From: UBA4572 sp049965515
Lineage (GTDB): Bacteria; Nitrospirota; Leptospirillia; Leptospirillales; Leptospirillaceae
Length of the DNA: 30,936 nucleotides
Assembly: GCA_049965515.1 (NCBI GenBank)
Contig: JBMFWG010000024.1
Location: 1 to 30,936, forward strand
Direction of reading: 5' to 3'
Shown: piece by piece, positions 7,456 to 16,079 of the stretch
How the letters are laid out: every line of letters begins with the position of its first letter
Position numbering within the stretch: the first letter of the stretch is position 1
The notes under the pieces: generated by a model
Told to the model about the DNA's origin: nothing
Databases searched by the model: none
The model's input: only the letters and a program-made list of their open reading frames with translations
Translations under genes and position numbers: made by a program

Positions 7456-8709
7456 TCAGTCGACTTGGCCAATGACAAGGGAAGCATTTGTCCCGCCGAA
7501 GCCGAAGGAGTTCTTGAGGATCGTCCGGACCGGGCGTCTCCGTGCCCCTTCCGTCACATAGTCCAAGTCACATTCCGGATCCGGATTATCAACATTGATA
7601 GTGGGAAGGATCGTGCCGTGTCGGAGGCTCATGAAGGCCATCGCGGTTTCCACTCCACCGGCAGCCCCCAGGAGATGGCCCATCATCGACTTGAGAGCCG
7701 TCACGGGGATCTTGTCGGCATGAGCTCCAAAGACAGTACGAAGAGCCTTAGTCTCCAGCTTGTCGGCAAAGGTCGAAGTCGCATGGGCACTCACATGCTC
7801 TATTTCTTCGGGGGCGAGTCCGGCGTTGGACAGGGCCATCCGCATGCAGCGAACAGCACCGGAGGCGTCGTCGGGAGGAGCGGTAATATGGTAGGCATCT
7901 CCTGTCAAACCATACCCCAGAACCTCCCCGTAGATGGTGGCATTCCGAGACTTGGCCCCTTCGAGGGTCTCAAGGACAACAACCCCGGCTCCTTCGCCCA
8001 GGACAAACCCGTCCCGGTCGCGATCAAAGGGTCGGGAGGCTCTGGCAGGATCATCGTTTCTTGAAGAGAGAGCCCGGGCCGCGGCAAAACCCGAGACGGT
8101 CAGGGGAGTAAAGGCCGATTCCGCCCCGCCGGCGAGCATGACGTCCGCATCGCCTCTCCGGACCATGTGATAGGCATCCCCGATGCAATGAACCCCGGTG
8201 GCACAGGCGGTGACGGCACAGGAGTTCGGTCCCTCAAGCCCCATCCGAATGGCAATCTGGCCTGAAGCCAGATTGATCAGCACCATGGGAATAAAAAAGG
8301 GAGACACCTTTCGGGGTCCTCCCTCCACGAGTTGACTATGGTAATACTCAATCCCCCCGATCCCGCCAATTCCGGAACCGACATAGACCCCGATCCGCTC
8401 CCGGTTCGTGTCCCCGATCTCAAGACCCGCATCATCGGCCGCCATCTGGGCCGCCGCCACGGCGTAATGGATGAAGGTATCCATTTTCTTGATTTCTTTC
8501 TTGTCGATCCATTGGGCCGGATCGAATCCCTTCACCTCCCCCCCGATACGGACGGGAAGGTCAGCAGGATCGAAACGGGTAATGGCGGAAACTCCCGATC
8601 GACCAGCAACGGCGGCCTCCCAGGTGTCTTTCGCCGTATTTCCCAGGGGGGAGACCACCCCCACCCCAGTCACGACGACACGCCGGTCCTGAAGGGGACG
8701 GATGGGCAT
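7456..8709 (-). CDS. fabF: 3-oxoacyl-[acyl-carrier-protein] synthase II
   Basis: FabF condenses malonyl-ACP with a growing acyl-ACP in type II fatty acid synthesis. The 417-residue protein has the active-site Cys169 in VTACATG and the catalytic histidines in SAHATSTF and MMGHLLGAAGGVE, plus the C-terminal FGFGGTNASLV. Its ATG shares one base with the acpP stop (TGATG), so carrier protein and synthase are translationally coupled. In the same operon FabH starts chains and FabG reduces them. Confidence 0.97.
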   Translation of the reverse strand: MPIRPLQDRRVVVTGVGVVSPLGNTAKDTWEAAVAGRSGVSAITRFDPADLPVRIGGEVKGFDPAQWIDKKEIKKMDTFIHYAVAAAQMAADDAGLEIGDTNRERIGVYVGSGIGGIGGIEYYHSQLVEGGPRKVSPFFIPMVLINLASGQIAIRMGLEGPNSCAVTACATGVHCIGDAYHMVRRGDADVMLAGGAESAFTPLTVSGFAAARALSSRNDDPARASRPFDRDRDGFVLGEGAGVVVLETLEGAKSRNATIYGEVLGYGLTGDAYHITAPPDDASGAVRCMRMALSNAGLAPEEIEHVSAHATSTFADKLETKALRTVFGAHADKIPVTALKSMMGHLLGAAGGVETAMAFMSLRHGTILPTINVDNPDPECDLDYVTEGARRRPVRTILKNSFGFGGTNASLVIGQVD

Positions 8710-8939
8710 CAGACGCGCTCGCTGATATAGTCGATCGCATTCTGGACGGTGGAAATCTTCTCGGCATCCTCGTCGGGGATCTCGATGCCAAACTCTTCCT
8801 CGAGGGCCATGACAAGCTCGACGGTGTCGAGGGAGTCGGCGCCAAGGTCCTCAACAAAATGGGATTCCGGATGAACCTCTTCCTCGTCCACACCCAGCTG
8901 CTCTGCAATAATTTTTTTAACCCGGTCATTGATTGCCAT
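8709..8939 (-). CDS. acpP: Acyl carrier protein
   Basis: This 76-residue acidic protein carries acyl chains on a phosphopantetheine attached to Ser36 in GADSLDTVEL. The frame is open further upstream, but AGGAGG lies 9 bases before the ATG at 8939 and the resulting MAINDRVKKIIAEQLGV is the family's usual start. A strong hairpin lies in the 58-bp gap after fabG. The abundance of ACP in cells makes extra expression control at this point plausible. Confidence 0.97.
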   Translation of the reverse strand: MAINDRVKKIIAEQLGVDEEEVHPESHFVEDLGADSLDTVELVMALEEEFGIEIPDEDAEKISTVQNAIDYISERV

Positions 8940-8966
8940 GAAAGAGAACCTCCTAAGAAAATGTCT

Positions 8967-8989
8967 CGCCCGGGAACCTCTCCCGGGCG
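8967..8989 (-). promoter_or_regulatory. GC-rich hairpin between fabG and acpP
   Basis: CGCCCGGGA (8967-8975) and TCCCGGGCG (8981-8989) form a perfect 9-bp stem with a 5-base loop, 28 bases upstream of the acpP start. Only a broken T-rich stretch (ATTTTCTT) follows on the minus strand, so it is a weak terminator at most. It could instead stabilise or mark the 5' end of an acpP-fabF-rnc transcript. Confidence 0.6.
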
Positions 8990-8997
8990 TTGCCGTC

Positions 8998-9759
8998 TTA
9001 CGGCATGGCGAGTCCGCCATTCACTGGAATGACCGCACCCGTAATATAGCCCGCCGCCGGATCGGCGAGAAAACGGACCGCATGAGCGATCTCTTCTCCC
9101 GTCCCGAACCGTCTCACGGGAATCCGATCAAGGACCCCAGAGGTCACACTCTCCGGAAGTCCCGCCGTCATGTCTGTTTCGATAAAGCCTGGAGCCACCA
9201 CATTGACGGTGATCCCTCGGGTGCCGACCTCGAGGGCCACAGACTTGGAAAAGGCCTCGAGGCCGCCCTTGGAGGCAGCATAGTTGGCCTGGCCCGCATT
9301 CCCCGTTGTCCCCACCACGGAGGAAATGGAGATGATCCGTCCATAACGTTGCTTCATCATGGGGCGCAGAACAGCCCGGACCATGCGAAAAGGACCGACA
9401 AGATTCACGTCGATGACCTCCCGGAAGTCCGCTTCCTCCATTCTGACGAGGAGTTTGTCCCGGACGATCCCAGCGTTGTTCACAAGAATATCAACCCTTC
9501 CCGAGCGATGCAAGATCGATTCGATGGCCCCGTCGATGGAGGCGGGATCGTTCAGATCGAGCCGTACAACCTCACCCCGGTCTCCACCGGGAAGGTCGGC
9601 GATACGGGACTTCAACTCCTGCTCTTTCGAGCGACATCCGAAATAGACGCGATGGCCGGCCTCCAGAAGCCCTTGGGCAACGGCCCACCCGATCCCCCGA
9701 TTGGCGCCGGTGACCAGAGCGGTAAAGACGTCGGGAAGCGCGTTCTCCTTATCACGCAT
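8998..9759 (-). CDS. fabG: 3-oxoacyl-[acyl-carrier-protein] reductase
   Basis: FabG reduces 3-oxoacyl-ACP with NADPH. The 253-residue short-chain dehydrogenase has the cofactor loop TGANRGIG (residues 18-25) and NNAG (94-97). The catalytic Ser147, Tyr160 and Lys164 lie in ISSVVG and NYAASKGG. I start at ATG 9759: AAGGAG lies 5 bases upstream, overlapping the fabD stop two bases away. A longer open frame to 9927 is just fabD antiphase. The C-terminus GYITGAVIPVNGGLAMP is typical. Confidence 0.96.
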   Translation of the reverse strand: MRDKENALPDVFTALVTGANRGIGWAVAQGLLEAGHRVYFGCRSKEQELKSRIADLPGGDRGEVVRLDLNDPASIDGAIESILHRSGRVDILVNNAGIVRDKLLVRMEEADFREVIDVNLVGPFRMVRAVLRPMMKQRYGRIISISSVVGTTGNAGQANYAASKGGLEAFSKSVALEVGTRGITVNVVAPGFIETDMTAGLPESVTSGVLDRIPVRRFGTGEEIAHAVRFLADPAAGYITGAVIPVNGGLAMP

Positions 9760-9761
9760 CT

Positions 9762-10691
9762 CTACTCCTTGGAAACCCTGGGATCCGTGGTGACCCAGGT
9801 AATTTTTTCCGGTGGCCCCATCTGGCGTTCGACCCGCTTTCCAAGGCCGGTGAGAACAGATCCGGACCCAATCTCCACAAAGCGGGTGACTCCGGACAAA
9901 AGGACCTTTTCCATCGACTTTGTCCACTCCACCGGAGACTCCAGTTGCCGGACGAGAAGATCCCGGATCTCGGACGACGCTTCGCCCGGACCCACAAAAG
10001 AGGCCGTGACATTGGCCACCACCGGAGCATTCAGGGACTTAAACAAGGTCTGGTCGAGAAGCTCCTTCATCGCCCGGGCAGCAGGACTCATGAGAGCCGT
10101 GTGGGAGGGAACGGAAACCGCCAGAGGAACAATCTTCCGGACACCAGCCGTCCGCAGGGCCTCGATGGCCTTCTCCACCGTCTCCTTCTGGCCGGCAATC
10201 ACACATTGTCCGGGACAATTGTCGTTGGCCACCGACACCACCCCTCCGGTGTGCGCCCGGACCTCCGCCAGAACCCGGTCAATTTCCTCTCTCGAGGGAC
10301 CCAGAACGGCGGCCATCAGGCCTGTGCCTGCAGGAACGGCCTTCTGCATGAACTCTCCCCGACGATGAACCAGAAGAAGCGCCTCGTCGAGGGTCAGTGC
10401 CCCGGCAGCCACATAGGCCGAGTACTCCCCGAGGCTATGGCCTAGAACCACGGAAGGACGGTCCTCTTCGAGCCGGCCTAGCGCCAGCACGCTGCACAAG
10501 AGAAGAAGCGGCTGAGTCCACTGGGTCTGATCGAGGATTCCGGAAGGGTCGTTCCGGGAGATCTTCCGCACATCCGCGGAGAGGATCTCTGACGCCCGGT
10601 CAATGAGGCGCTGCTCATCGGCTGTATCAAAGCGGTCGAGCATTCCCGGAGACTGAGATCCCTGTCCGGGGAAGAGGTAGGCTGTTTTCAT
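9762..10691 (-). CDS. fabD: Malonyl-CoA:ACP transacylase
   Basis: FabD loads malonate from CoA onto ACP. The 309-residue protein has the oxyanion-site FPGQGSQ at the start, the nucleophile Ser86 in GHSLGEY, the malonate-binding Arg in LLLVHRRGEFM and the catalytic His in VPSHTALM. Its start overlaps the fabH stop as ATGA, and its own stop is two bases before fabG, so the fabH-fabD-fabG junctions are tightly coupled. Confidence 0.96.
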   Translation of the reverse strand: MKTAYLFPGQGSQSPGMLDRFDTADEQRLIDRASEILSADVRKISRNDPSGILDQTQWTQPLLLLCSVLALGRLEEDRPSVVLGHSLGEYSAYVAAGALTLDEALLLVHRRGEFMQKAVPAGTGLMAAVLGPSREEIDRVLAEVRAHTGGVVSVANDNCPGQCVIAGQKETVEKAIEALRTAGVRKIVPLAVSVPSHTALMSPAARAMKELLDQTLFKSLNAPVVANVTASFVGPGEASSEIRDLLVRQLESPVEWTKSMEKVLLSGVTRFVEIGSGSVLTGLGKRVERQMGPPEKITWVTTDPRVSKE

Positions 10692-11686
10692 GTGCGGCTC
10701 CCTTTCTGAAGGTCGGCCTCCCAGGTCAGGAGTCCCGATCCCCAGGTTACACCGGCCCCAAAGGCCGTCAAAAGGATGAGATCTCCCGCGGCGACCCGTC
10801 CTCCCCGGACGGCCTCGTCGAGGGCCACAGGAATCGAGGCGGCCGAGGTGTTTCCGTAGCGGTCGATATTCACCATCACCTTTTCCGGAGGAAGGTTCAG
10901 ACGGGACGCCAGGGCGTCAATAATGCGAATATTGGCCTGATGTGGGATTAGAAGATCGATGTCAGCAGGAGATATTGAGTCGAGAGCGAGAACCTCCAGG
11001 ACAGACTCCTGAAGCTGGCGGACCGCCATTTTAAAGGTCTCTCCCCCCTTCATCCGGATTGTGGGCGCCTCCTCCGTCCGGCGGGTTCCCCCGGCGGGAA
11101 CGTGAATCAACTCCCAGTGGCGCCCGTCCGCTCCGAGCCTGAAGGAGCCAAGTCCCCGGGAGGCGACGGTGGAAGCCTCGACGACCACAGCCCCCGCCCC
11201 GTCTCCGAAGAGGATAGCGGTGCTCCGATCCGACCAGTCCAGGGACCGGCTCATGACCTCGGATCCAATCACCAAAAGTCGGGAGGCCGACCCCGTTTCC
11301 ACCAGACTCTTGGCCACCGTCATGGCATAGACAAACCCCGAACAGACGGCGTTGAGGTCAAAGGCAAAGGCCTTTGTGGCCTTCAGGCGGGCCTGCACAA
11401 GACAGGCCGTCGAGGGAAAGAGAATGTCAGGAGTGGCGGTGGCCAGGAGGATACCGTCGATATCGGAAGCCGAGAGCCCCGAGGACTCCAGGGCTTTTTT
11501 GGCGGCCTCAACCGCCAGGTCCGAGGTGGACTCCCCATCGGCCGCGATTCGCCTCTCCCGGATTCCCGTCCGCTCACGGATCCAGCTGTCGCTCGTCTCA
11601 AGATAGGCCGCAAAGTCCTCATTGGTCATGACTCGGGAGGGGGCATAGGATCCGGTTCCCGTGACAACGGCTCGGAGAGGGCTCAT
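10688..11686 (-). CDS. fabH: 3-oxoacyl-[acyl-carrier-protein] synthase III
   Basis: FabH starts fatty acid synthesis by condensing acetyl-CoA (or a branched acyl-CoA) with malonyl-ACP. The Cys-His-Asn triad is visible: Cys115 in AVCSGFVYAM, His in LLIPHQANIRI and Asn in GNTSAASIP. Length (332) is usual. The start overlaps the plsX stop as ATGA. The plsX-fabH-fabD-fabG-acpP order matches many bacteria. Primer preference cannot be judged from the sequence alone. Confidence 0.96.
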   Translation of the reverse strand: MSPLRAVVTGTGSYAPSRVMTNEDFAAYLETSDSWIRERTGIRERRIAADGESTSDLAVEAAKKALESSGLSASDIDGILLATATPDILFPSTACLVQARLKATKAFAFDLNAVCSGFVYAMTVAKSLVETGSASRLLVIGSEVMSRSLDWSDRSTAILFGDGAGAVVVEASTVASRGLGSFRLGADGRHWELIHVPAGGTRRTEEAPTIRMKGGETFKMAVRQLQESVLEVLALDSISPADIDLLIPHQANIRIIDALASRLNLPPEKVMVNIDRYGNTSAASIPVALDEAVRGGRVAAGDLILLTAFGAGVTWGSGLLTWEADLQKGSRT

Positions 11687-12774
11687 CCGGCCACCTCGCT
11701 GTCCCCGCCAGAAGCCATTTCAGCCTTCAGGGCCTCGGTGAGCCCCGAGGCAGCCAGACGATCGGCCATGCCGATGGCATTCTTGATCGCCAGGGCATTC
11801 GAGCGCCCATGGCAGATGACAAAGAGGCCGCCCACTCCCAAAAGAGGGGCCCCTCCATATTCTGCCCAGTCGATTCTTTTTTTCATGCGGGAAAGCGCCG
11901 GACGCAGGAGAAGCCCCCCGATCTTCGAGCGGAGATCTGACCGGGCGGCATCCTTCATCATCTCCATGATGGTCTGGGCGAGCCCCTCCGCCTCCTTGAG
12001 GACGATGTTGCCCACAAAGCCGTCGCAGACCACCACATCCGTCTCTCCCGAAAAAATGTCACGGGATTCGATCGGACCGGCAAACCAGGGGTAGGCCTCC
12101 CCCTTCTCGCTCTCCTCTCCTCGTCCCCGGAGAAGGTCGAGGGTGCGCGATACGAGCTCGTTTCCCTTGGTCTCTTCCTCTCCGTTGGAGAGGAGGGAGA
12201 CCCGGGGCTGGTCGATAGAAAAAAGATGGCGGGAGAGAAGGCGTCCCATGCGGGCAAATGAAACGAGATGGGAGGGTTTGCAGTCGACATTGGCCCCGCC
12301 GTCGACAAGGATAAAATGTCCCGAATCAGGGCCGGAATCAGAGTGGGTGGAGGGCTGACGGGAAGGATGATTCCGCGAGGAGCGGCAGGGAAGGATCGTT
12401 CCGATTGTGGGGCGCTCAACGCCCTTGATACGGCCAAGAACCCACATAGCGGCCGCAAGGGAGGCCCCGGAGTGTCCCGCGGAGACAGCTCCCTGCACCT
12501 GGCCTTTCTTGACCAGCTCCGCAGAGACCCAGACCGTGGACTCCCGTCGCTTCCTGACATCGGAGGCCTTGTCCGTCATCTCGATGACGTCTTTCGCCTC
12601 GACGATCTCAAAGGTTGTGGGGGGGAGGGAGAGGGCCCGAAGGCGCTCACGAATGACAGCAGGATTCCCCACCAGAACAACTTCGGTCCCGAAGTCCCTT
12701 CTGGCAAGGTCGGCCCCTGCGACCAGGGGGTCGGAACCAAAGTCCCCACCCATCGCATCGAGAGCGATCTTCAT
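11683..12774 (-). CDS. plsX: Phosphate acyltransferase PlsX
   Basis: PlsX converts acyl-ACP to acyl-phosphate, which PlsY uses to acylate glycerol-3-phosphate, linking fatty acid and phospholipid synthesis. The start KIALDAMGGDFGSDP, GAVSAGHSGA, DGGANVDCKP and VVCDGFVGNIVLK are family hallmarks. Between TIGTILP and the ILVDGGANVD strand (about residues 130-152) lies a Ser/Pro/His-rich stretch longer than the short loop normally found there, so this is a loop insertion, not a broken domain. The gene follows rpmF by 18 bp, the common rpmF-plsX arrangement. Confidence 0.95.
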   Translation of the reverse strand: MKIALDAMGGDFGSDPLVAGADLARRDFGTEVVLVGNPAVIRERLRALSLPPTTFEIVEAKDVIEMTDKASDVRKRRESTVWVSAELVKKGQVQGAVSAGHSGASLAAAMWVLGRIKGVERPTIGTILPCRSSRNHPSRQPSTHSDSGPDSGHFILVDGGANVDCKPSHLVSFARMGRLLSRHLFSIDQPRVSLLSNGEEETKGNELVSRTLDLLRGRGEESEKGEAYPWFAGPIESRDIFSGETDVVVCDGFVGNIVLKEAEGLAQTIMEMMKDAARSDLRSKIGGLLLRPALSRMKKRIDWAEYGGAPLLGVGGLFVICHGRSNALAIKNAIGMADRLAASGLTEALKAEMASGGDSEVAG

Positions 12775-12792
12775 TATGGCGTGGTCGGATCC

Positions 12793-12975
12793 TCAGCCGT
12801 TCTTGACGCGGAGAACGGTGCGCTTGTTGTAGGTTCCGCAGGAGAGGCAGGCGTAATGGGGCTGCTTCGGCTCGCCACAGGCAGGGCAAGTTACGACGGC
12901 CGAGAGCGTCAGCTTCTTGTGAGTCCGCCGCTTGTCACGCCGAGCCCGGGAAATTTTAGTTTTTGGATGTGCCAC
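12793..12975 (-). CDS. rpmF: Ribosomal protein bL32
   Basis: This 60-residue basic protein of the large ribosomal subunit starts AHPKTKISRARRDKRR, the usual bL32 opening. It keeps the four zinc-binding cysteines (Cys30, Cys33, Cys43, Cys46; CPAC and CLSC), so it is the zinc-containing form. The start codon is GTG with AGGAG 7 bases upstream. The 146-bp gap to the DUF177 gene is the largest within the 14909-6657 part of the array and could contain a promoter, though I see no convincing one. Confidence 0.97.
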   Translation of the reverse strand: MAHPKTKISRARRDKRRTHKKLTLSAVVTCPACGEPKQPHYACLSCGTYNKRTVLRVKNG

Positions 12976-13121
12976 GGATTAACTCCTTTTACAATTGTAT
13001 GGATCGGTGCCCGTCTCCCGGAGGAGCCGAAATGGGCCACCGTCACGTTTTCCCGATTTCAACCGGGGTCATGTCCCTTGAACCGGTCCACCCGCACCAC
13101 AGACCTCAGTCCGTTGAGGCC

Positions 13122-13607
13122 TCAAAGGTTTGCCGGATGGCCACAGTCTTTCTGATTTCGATCTTGCCCACATACCGGGCACAGCCCGCGACAGTCCTCA
13201 CGACACAGGGGATAGAAGGGAAGATCGGTCAAGATCAACTCCCTTAGCCAAGGCCCCAGATCCACCCAACCGTCGCTTCCGTACCGCTCGAGAGATTCGG
13301 AATCGGGATCCTTCTGGTGAAAGAACATCGTCCGCTCCGCGGTCTCCCCCCTTCGGACAAATTCAGAAAGGCAGCGAACACAGGTCAGGGGAACCTCGTA
13401 ACTGACGGATAGATCCACGTGGACGTCGGTTTTGTCTCTCCCGATCTCACCGGTAATACGACCCTCCATACGGGAAAACTCTTCCCGGGTCTCCTTTTCG
13501 AGAAAAACCCCGGGAGCGGAGGCGACCTCCTCGGGGAGGGAGAGATCCACCTCAAGGGGAGCTGTCACACGGGTATCAGGAATACTGTCAATGTGGTATC
13601 TAATCAT
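13122..13607 (-). CDS. YceD/DUF177 family protein
   Basis: The 161-residue protein has the DUF177 pattern: an N-terminal beta region, TCVRCLSEF (Cys76, Cys79) and a C-terminal Cys cluster LCREDCRGLCPVCGQD. The second cluster makes zinc binding likely. DUF177 proteins are encoded beside rpmF in very many bacteria, as here, and have been linked to 23S rRNA or ribosome assembly. The exact role is not settled. The ATG at 13607 has only a weak binding site. The gene follows proS by 15 bp. Confidence 0.9.
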   Translation of the reverse strand: MIRYHIDSIPDTRVTAPLEVDLSLPEEVASAPGVFLEKETREEFSRMEGRITGEIGRDKTDVHVDLSVSYEVPLTCVRCLSEFVRRGETAERTMFFHQKDPDSESLERYGSDGWVDLGPWLRELILTDLPFYPLCREDCRGLCPVCGQDRNQKDCGHPANL

Positions 13608-13622
13608 TACAAAGGCTTCATT

Positions 13623-14912
13623 TTAGGCATCGGGAGGGCCGGTGTCAACCGCTCCGGTCGAACCCAGGTGATCGGCAATCCACTCGGAAAGGGCTGAGAG
13701 ATCGACCGTATACCTCTCCCCCGAGCTTCTGACCTTGATTTCAGCACGGTTCTCCCGAAGGCCTTTTTCTCCGAGAATCACCTGAAAGGGAAATCCGCAA
13801 AGATCCGCATCGGCAAACTTGACTCCGGCCCGCAGATCCCGGTCGTCAACAAGAACCTCCTCCGGAAATCTCTCCTCGAGAAGGCCCGCAATCCGGAGAG
13901 CCTTTTCGGCCAACTCGGCATCGCGGCCTCCCAGGGGAAGGACCGCCACGGCAAAGGGAGCCATGGCCAACGGCCAGATAATTCCGGCCTCGTCGTGAGA
14001 CTGCTCGATGGCCGCCGCCAGAAGTCGGCTGACCCCGATTCCGAAGCACCCCATGTGAAAAAGTGTCTCCCGTCCGTCGGGATCGAGGAAGGCGGCCTCC
14101 ATGGGGCCACTATAGCGGTCTCCGAGATCGAAGACATGGCCAACCTCGATCGCTGTCATCCGTTCGAGGGGTGCCTGGCAAAGGGGGCAGTGCGTCGCCG
14201 TCCCTGCGAGCTCCACATTGGAGGCATAGCGACAGGATCCGCAAAACACGACGGTGTCCTCTCCCGAAGGAGCCAGCACCATGAACTCATGGGAAGAGAA
14301 CCCCCCGATATTGCCGGTATCGGCCTCAACCATCCTCACCGACAGCCCCAGTCGGGCAAAGATGCGAAAATAGGCCTCCTGCATGATCCGGTAGCATTCG
14401 GCCCCCTCCTCTTTCGAGCGGGCAAAGGAATAGGCATCTTTCATGACAAATTCCCGTCCCCGCATCAGTCCGAAGCGAGGACGCATCTCGTCCCGAAACT
14501 TCGTCTGGATCTGGTAGAGAGTCACCGGAAGCTGCCGATAGCTGTTGAGAAGCCCAGAGGCGAGCTCGGTCACGACCTCTTCGTGGGTGGGACCCAGGGC
14601 AAAGGAACGGTCATGCCGATCCCTCAGGCGGAAGAGCTCCTTGCCGTATTTCTCCCATCGCCCCGTCTTCTCCCACATCTCGGCGGGCTGAAGCGCCGGC
14701 ATGAGGATCTCAAAGGCCCCCGCCCGGTCCATTTCCTCCCGGACAATACGCTCGACCCGACGAAGCACCCTGGCTCCAAAGGGCAGGAAATCATAGAGAC
14801 CCCCGGCCACCTTGCGAATATAGCTCCCTCTGAGCATAAGGCGATGGCTCACAGTCTCGGCTTCGGCCGGATCCTCATGGAATGTCACATAAGGAAGCCG
14901 GGTCGTCCTCAC
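13623..14912 (-). CDS. proS: Prolyl-tRNA synthetase lacking the editing insertion
   Basis: ProRS charges tRNA-Pro. The class II motifs are present: motif 1 around GAFEILMPALQP, motif 2 in FRDEMRPRFGLMRGREFVMKDAYSF and motif 3 in GIGVSRLLAAAIEQ, followed by the anticodon-binding domain. At 429 residues it is far shorter than the E. coli-type enzyme (about 570). The missing part is the INS editing domain between motifs 2 and 3, replaced here by a short CGSC/CPLC-containing linker. Alphaproteobacterial enzymes share this short form. Clearance of Ala-tRNA-Pro would then need a separate deacylase. The start is GTG, sharing GTGA with the ispG stop, with GGAG just upstream. Confidence 0.95.
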   Translation of the reverse strand: MRTTRLPYVTFHEDPAEAETVSHRLMLRGSYIRKVAGGLYDFLPFGARVLRRVERIVREEMDRAGAFEILMPALQPAEMWEKTGRWEKYGKELFRLRDRHDRSFALGPTHEEVVTELASGLLNSYRQLPVTLYQIQTKFRDEMRPRFGLMRGREFVMKDAYSFARSKEEGAECYRIMQEAYFRIFARLGLSVRMVEADTGNIGGFSSHEFMVLAPSGEDTVVFCGSCRYASNVELAGTATHCPLCQAPLERMTAIEVGHVFDLGDRYSGPMEAAFLDPDGRETLFHMGCFGIGVSRLLAAAIEQSHDEAGIIWPLAMAPFAVAVLPLGGRDAELAEKALRIAGLLEERFPEEVLVDDRDLRAGVKFADADLCGFPFQVILGEKGLRENRAEIKVRSSGERYTVDLSALSEWIADHLGSTGAVDTGPPDA

Positions 14913-16069
14913 GACTTCTCCGCGATAATGGCCTCAGCCGGAGCCATGGGGAGAGAGATCCTCCGGCCCTGGTCGTCCCGCAGACCAGAAATTCCGGCCC
15001 GCTTCATCATGTCCACCTTTTTTTCCACCTGGGCAATCAAAAGCTCTTCAAGATCCTGGGAGGGGATTTTCTTCACAACCTCTCCGTTTTCGAAGAAGAT
15101 CCCGACGCCCTGCCCTCCGGCAATTCCCAGATCGGACTCCTTTCCTTCCCCGATGCCATTGACCACACACCCCAGAATGGAAATATCCATGGTCTCCTGA
15201 ACATGAGCGAGACGCTCCTCCACCCGTGCAGCAAGGCCCACCACATCAATTTCAAGGCGCCCGCAGGTCGGGCAGGCGATGACATTCACTCCCCGCTTCC
15301 GAAGTCCCAGGGACTTGAGGATCCCCCACGCCACCTTGACCTCCTCCACAGGGTCGGCCGCCAGCGAGACCCGGATGGTGTCTCCAATACCGCACGCCAG
15401 AAGATAACCCAGGCCCACTGACGACTTCACCGTTCCGGAAAGTAGGGGTCCCGCTTCGCTGACGCCGATATGAAGCGGATAGTCGCATCGCTCGGAGGCG
15501 AGGCGATAGGCGTCGATGGTATCCAGAACATTCGAGGCCTTGAGGGAAATCTTGATGTCCTGGAAATTTTCTTTTTCCAGAAGGGCCACATGGCGCATGG
15601 CCGATTCCACCATCGCCTCCGGGGTGGGGTGGCCATACAGATCGAGAAGATCCCTCTCCAGCGACCCGGCATTCACCCCAATCCGGATGGGGAGCCCGCG
15701 GTCCTTCATCCGCTCCACGATGGCCCGGATCTTGGTCTGGCTTCCAATATTGCCGGGATTGATGCGGACACCATCGACCCCGCCTTCGATGACGGTCAGG
15801 GCCAGATGGTAGTCAAAATGGATGTCGGCGATGACTGGAATGGGCGATCTCTTGTGAATCTTGCCGACGGCTTCAGCCGCCTCCTGGTCAACCACCGCCA
15901 GGCGGATGATTTCACATCCCACCTCGGCGAGGGATGAAATCTGGGCGAGGGTCCCCTCGATATCGCGGGTATCGGTCGTTGTCATGGACTGGACTGCCAC
16001 CGGAGCCCCATCGCCGATGGGAACGGAGCCGACCATAATCCTCCGCGTCTTTTTTCGTGTGATTTGCAT
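14909..16069 (-). CDS. ispG: 4-hydroxy-3-methylbut-2-enyl diphosphate synthase
   Basis: IspG (GcpE) reductively opens MEcPP to HMBPP in the MEP isoprenoid pathway using a 4Fe-4S cluster. The cluster ligands Cys266 and Cys269 (ACPTCGR), Cys301 (GCVVNG) and Glu308 are all present, as are VQSMTTTDT and GVRINPGNIG in the TIM barrel. AAGGAG lies 6 bases before the ATG at 16069, giving 386 residues; the frame extends to 16126 but that would overlap rseP. It follows rseP by 10 bp and shares its pathway with dxr two genes upstream. Confidence 0.96.
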   Translation of the reverse strand: MQITRKKTRRIMVGSVPIGDGAPVAVQSMTTTDTRDIEGTLAQISSLAEVGCEIIRLAVVDQEAAEAVGKIHKRSPIPVIADIHFDYHLALTVIEGGVDGVRINPGNIGSQTKIRAIVERMKDRGLPIRIGVNAGSLERDLLDLYGHPTPEAMVESAMRHVALLEKENFQDIKISLKASNVLDTIDAYRLASERCDYPLHIGVSEAGPLLSGTVKSSVGLGYLLACGIGDTIRVSLAADPVEEVKVAWGILKSLGLRKRGVNVIACPTCGRLEIDVVGLAARVEERLAHVQETMDISILGCVVNGIGEGKESDLGIAGGQGVGIFFENGEVVKKIPSQDLEELLIAQVEKKVDMMKRAGISGLRDDQGRRISLPMAPAEAIIAEKS

Positions 16070-16079
16070 AAAAATCTCC

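Noticed and set aside
8929..10368. Long plus-strand frame of 479 codons
   Set aside because: It is antisense to acpP, fabG and fabD, has no family resemblance, and arises from GC-rich codon bias.
13995..15200. Plus-strand frame of 401 codons
   Set aside because: It is the shadow of proS and ispG on the other strand.
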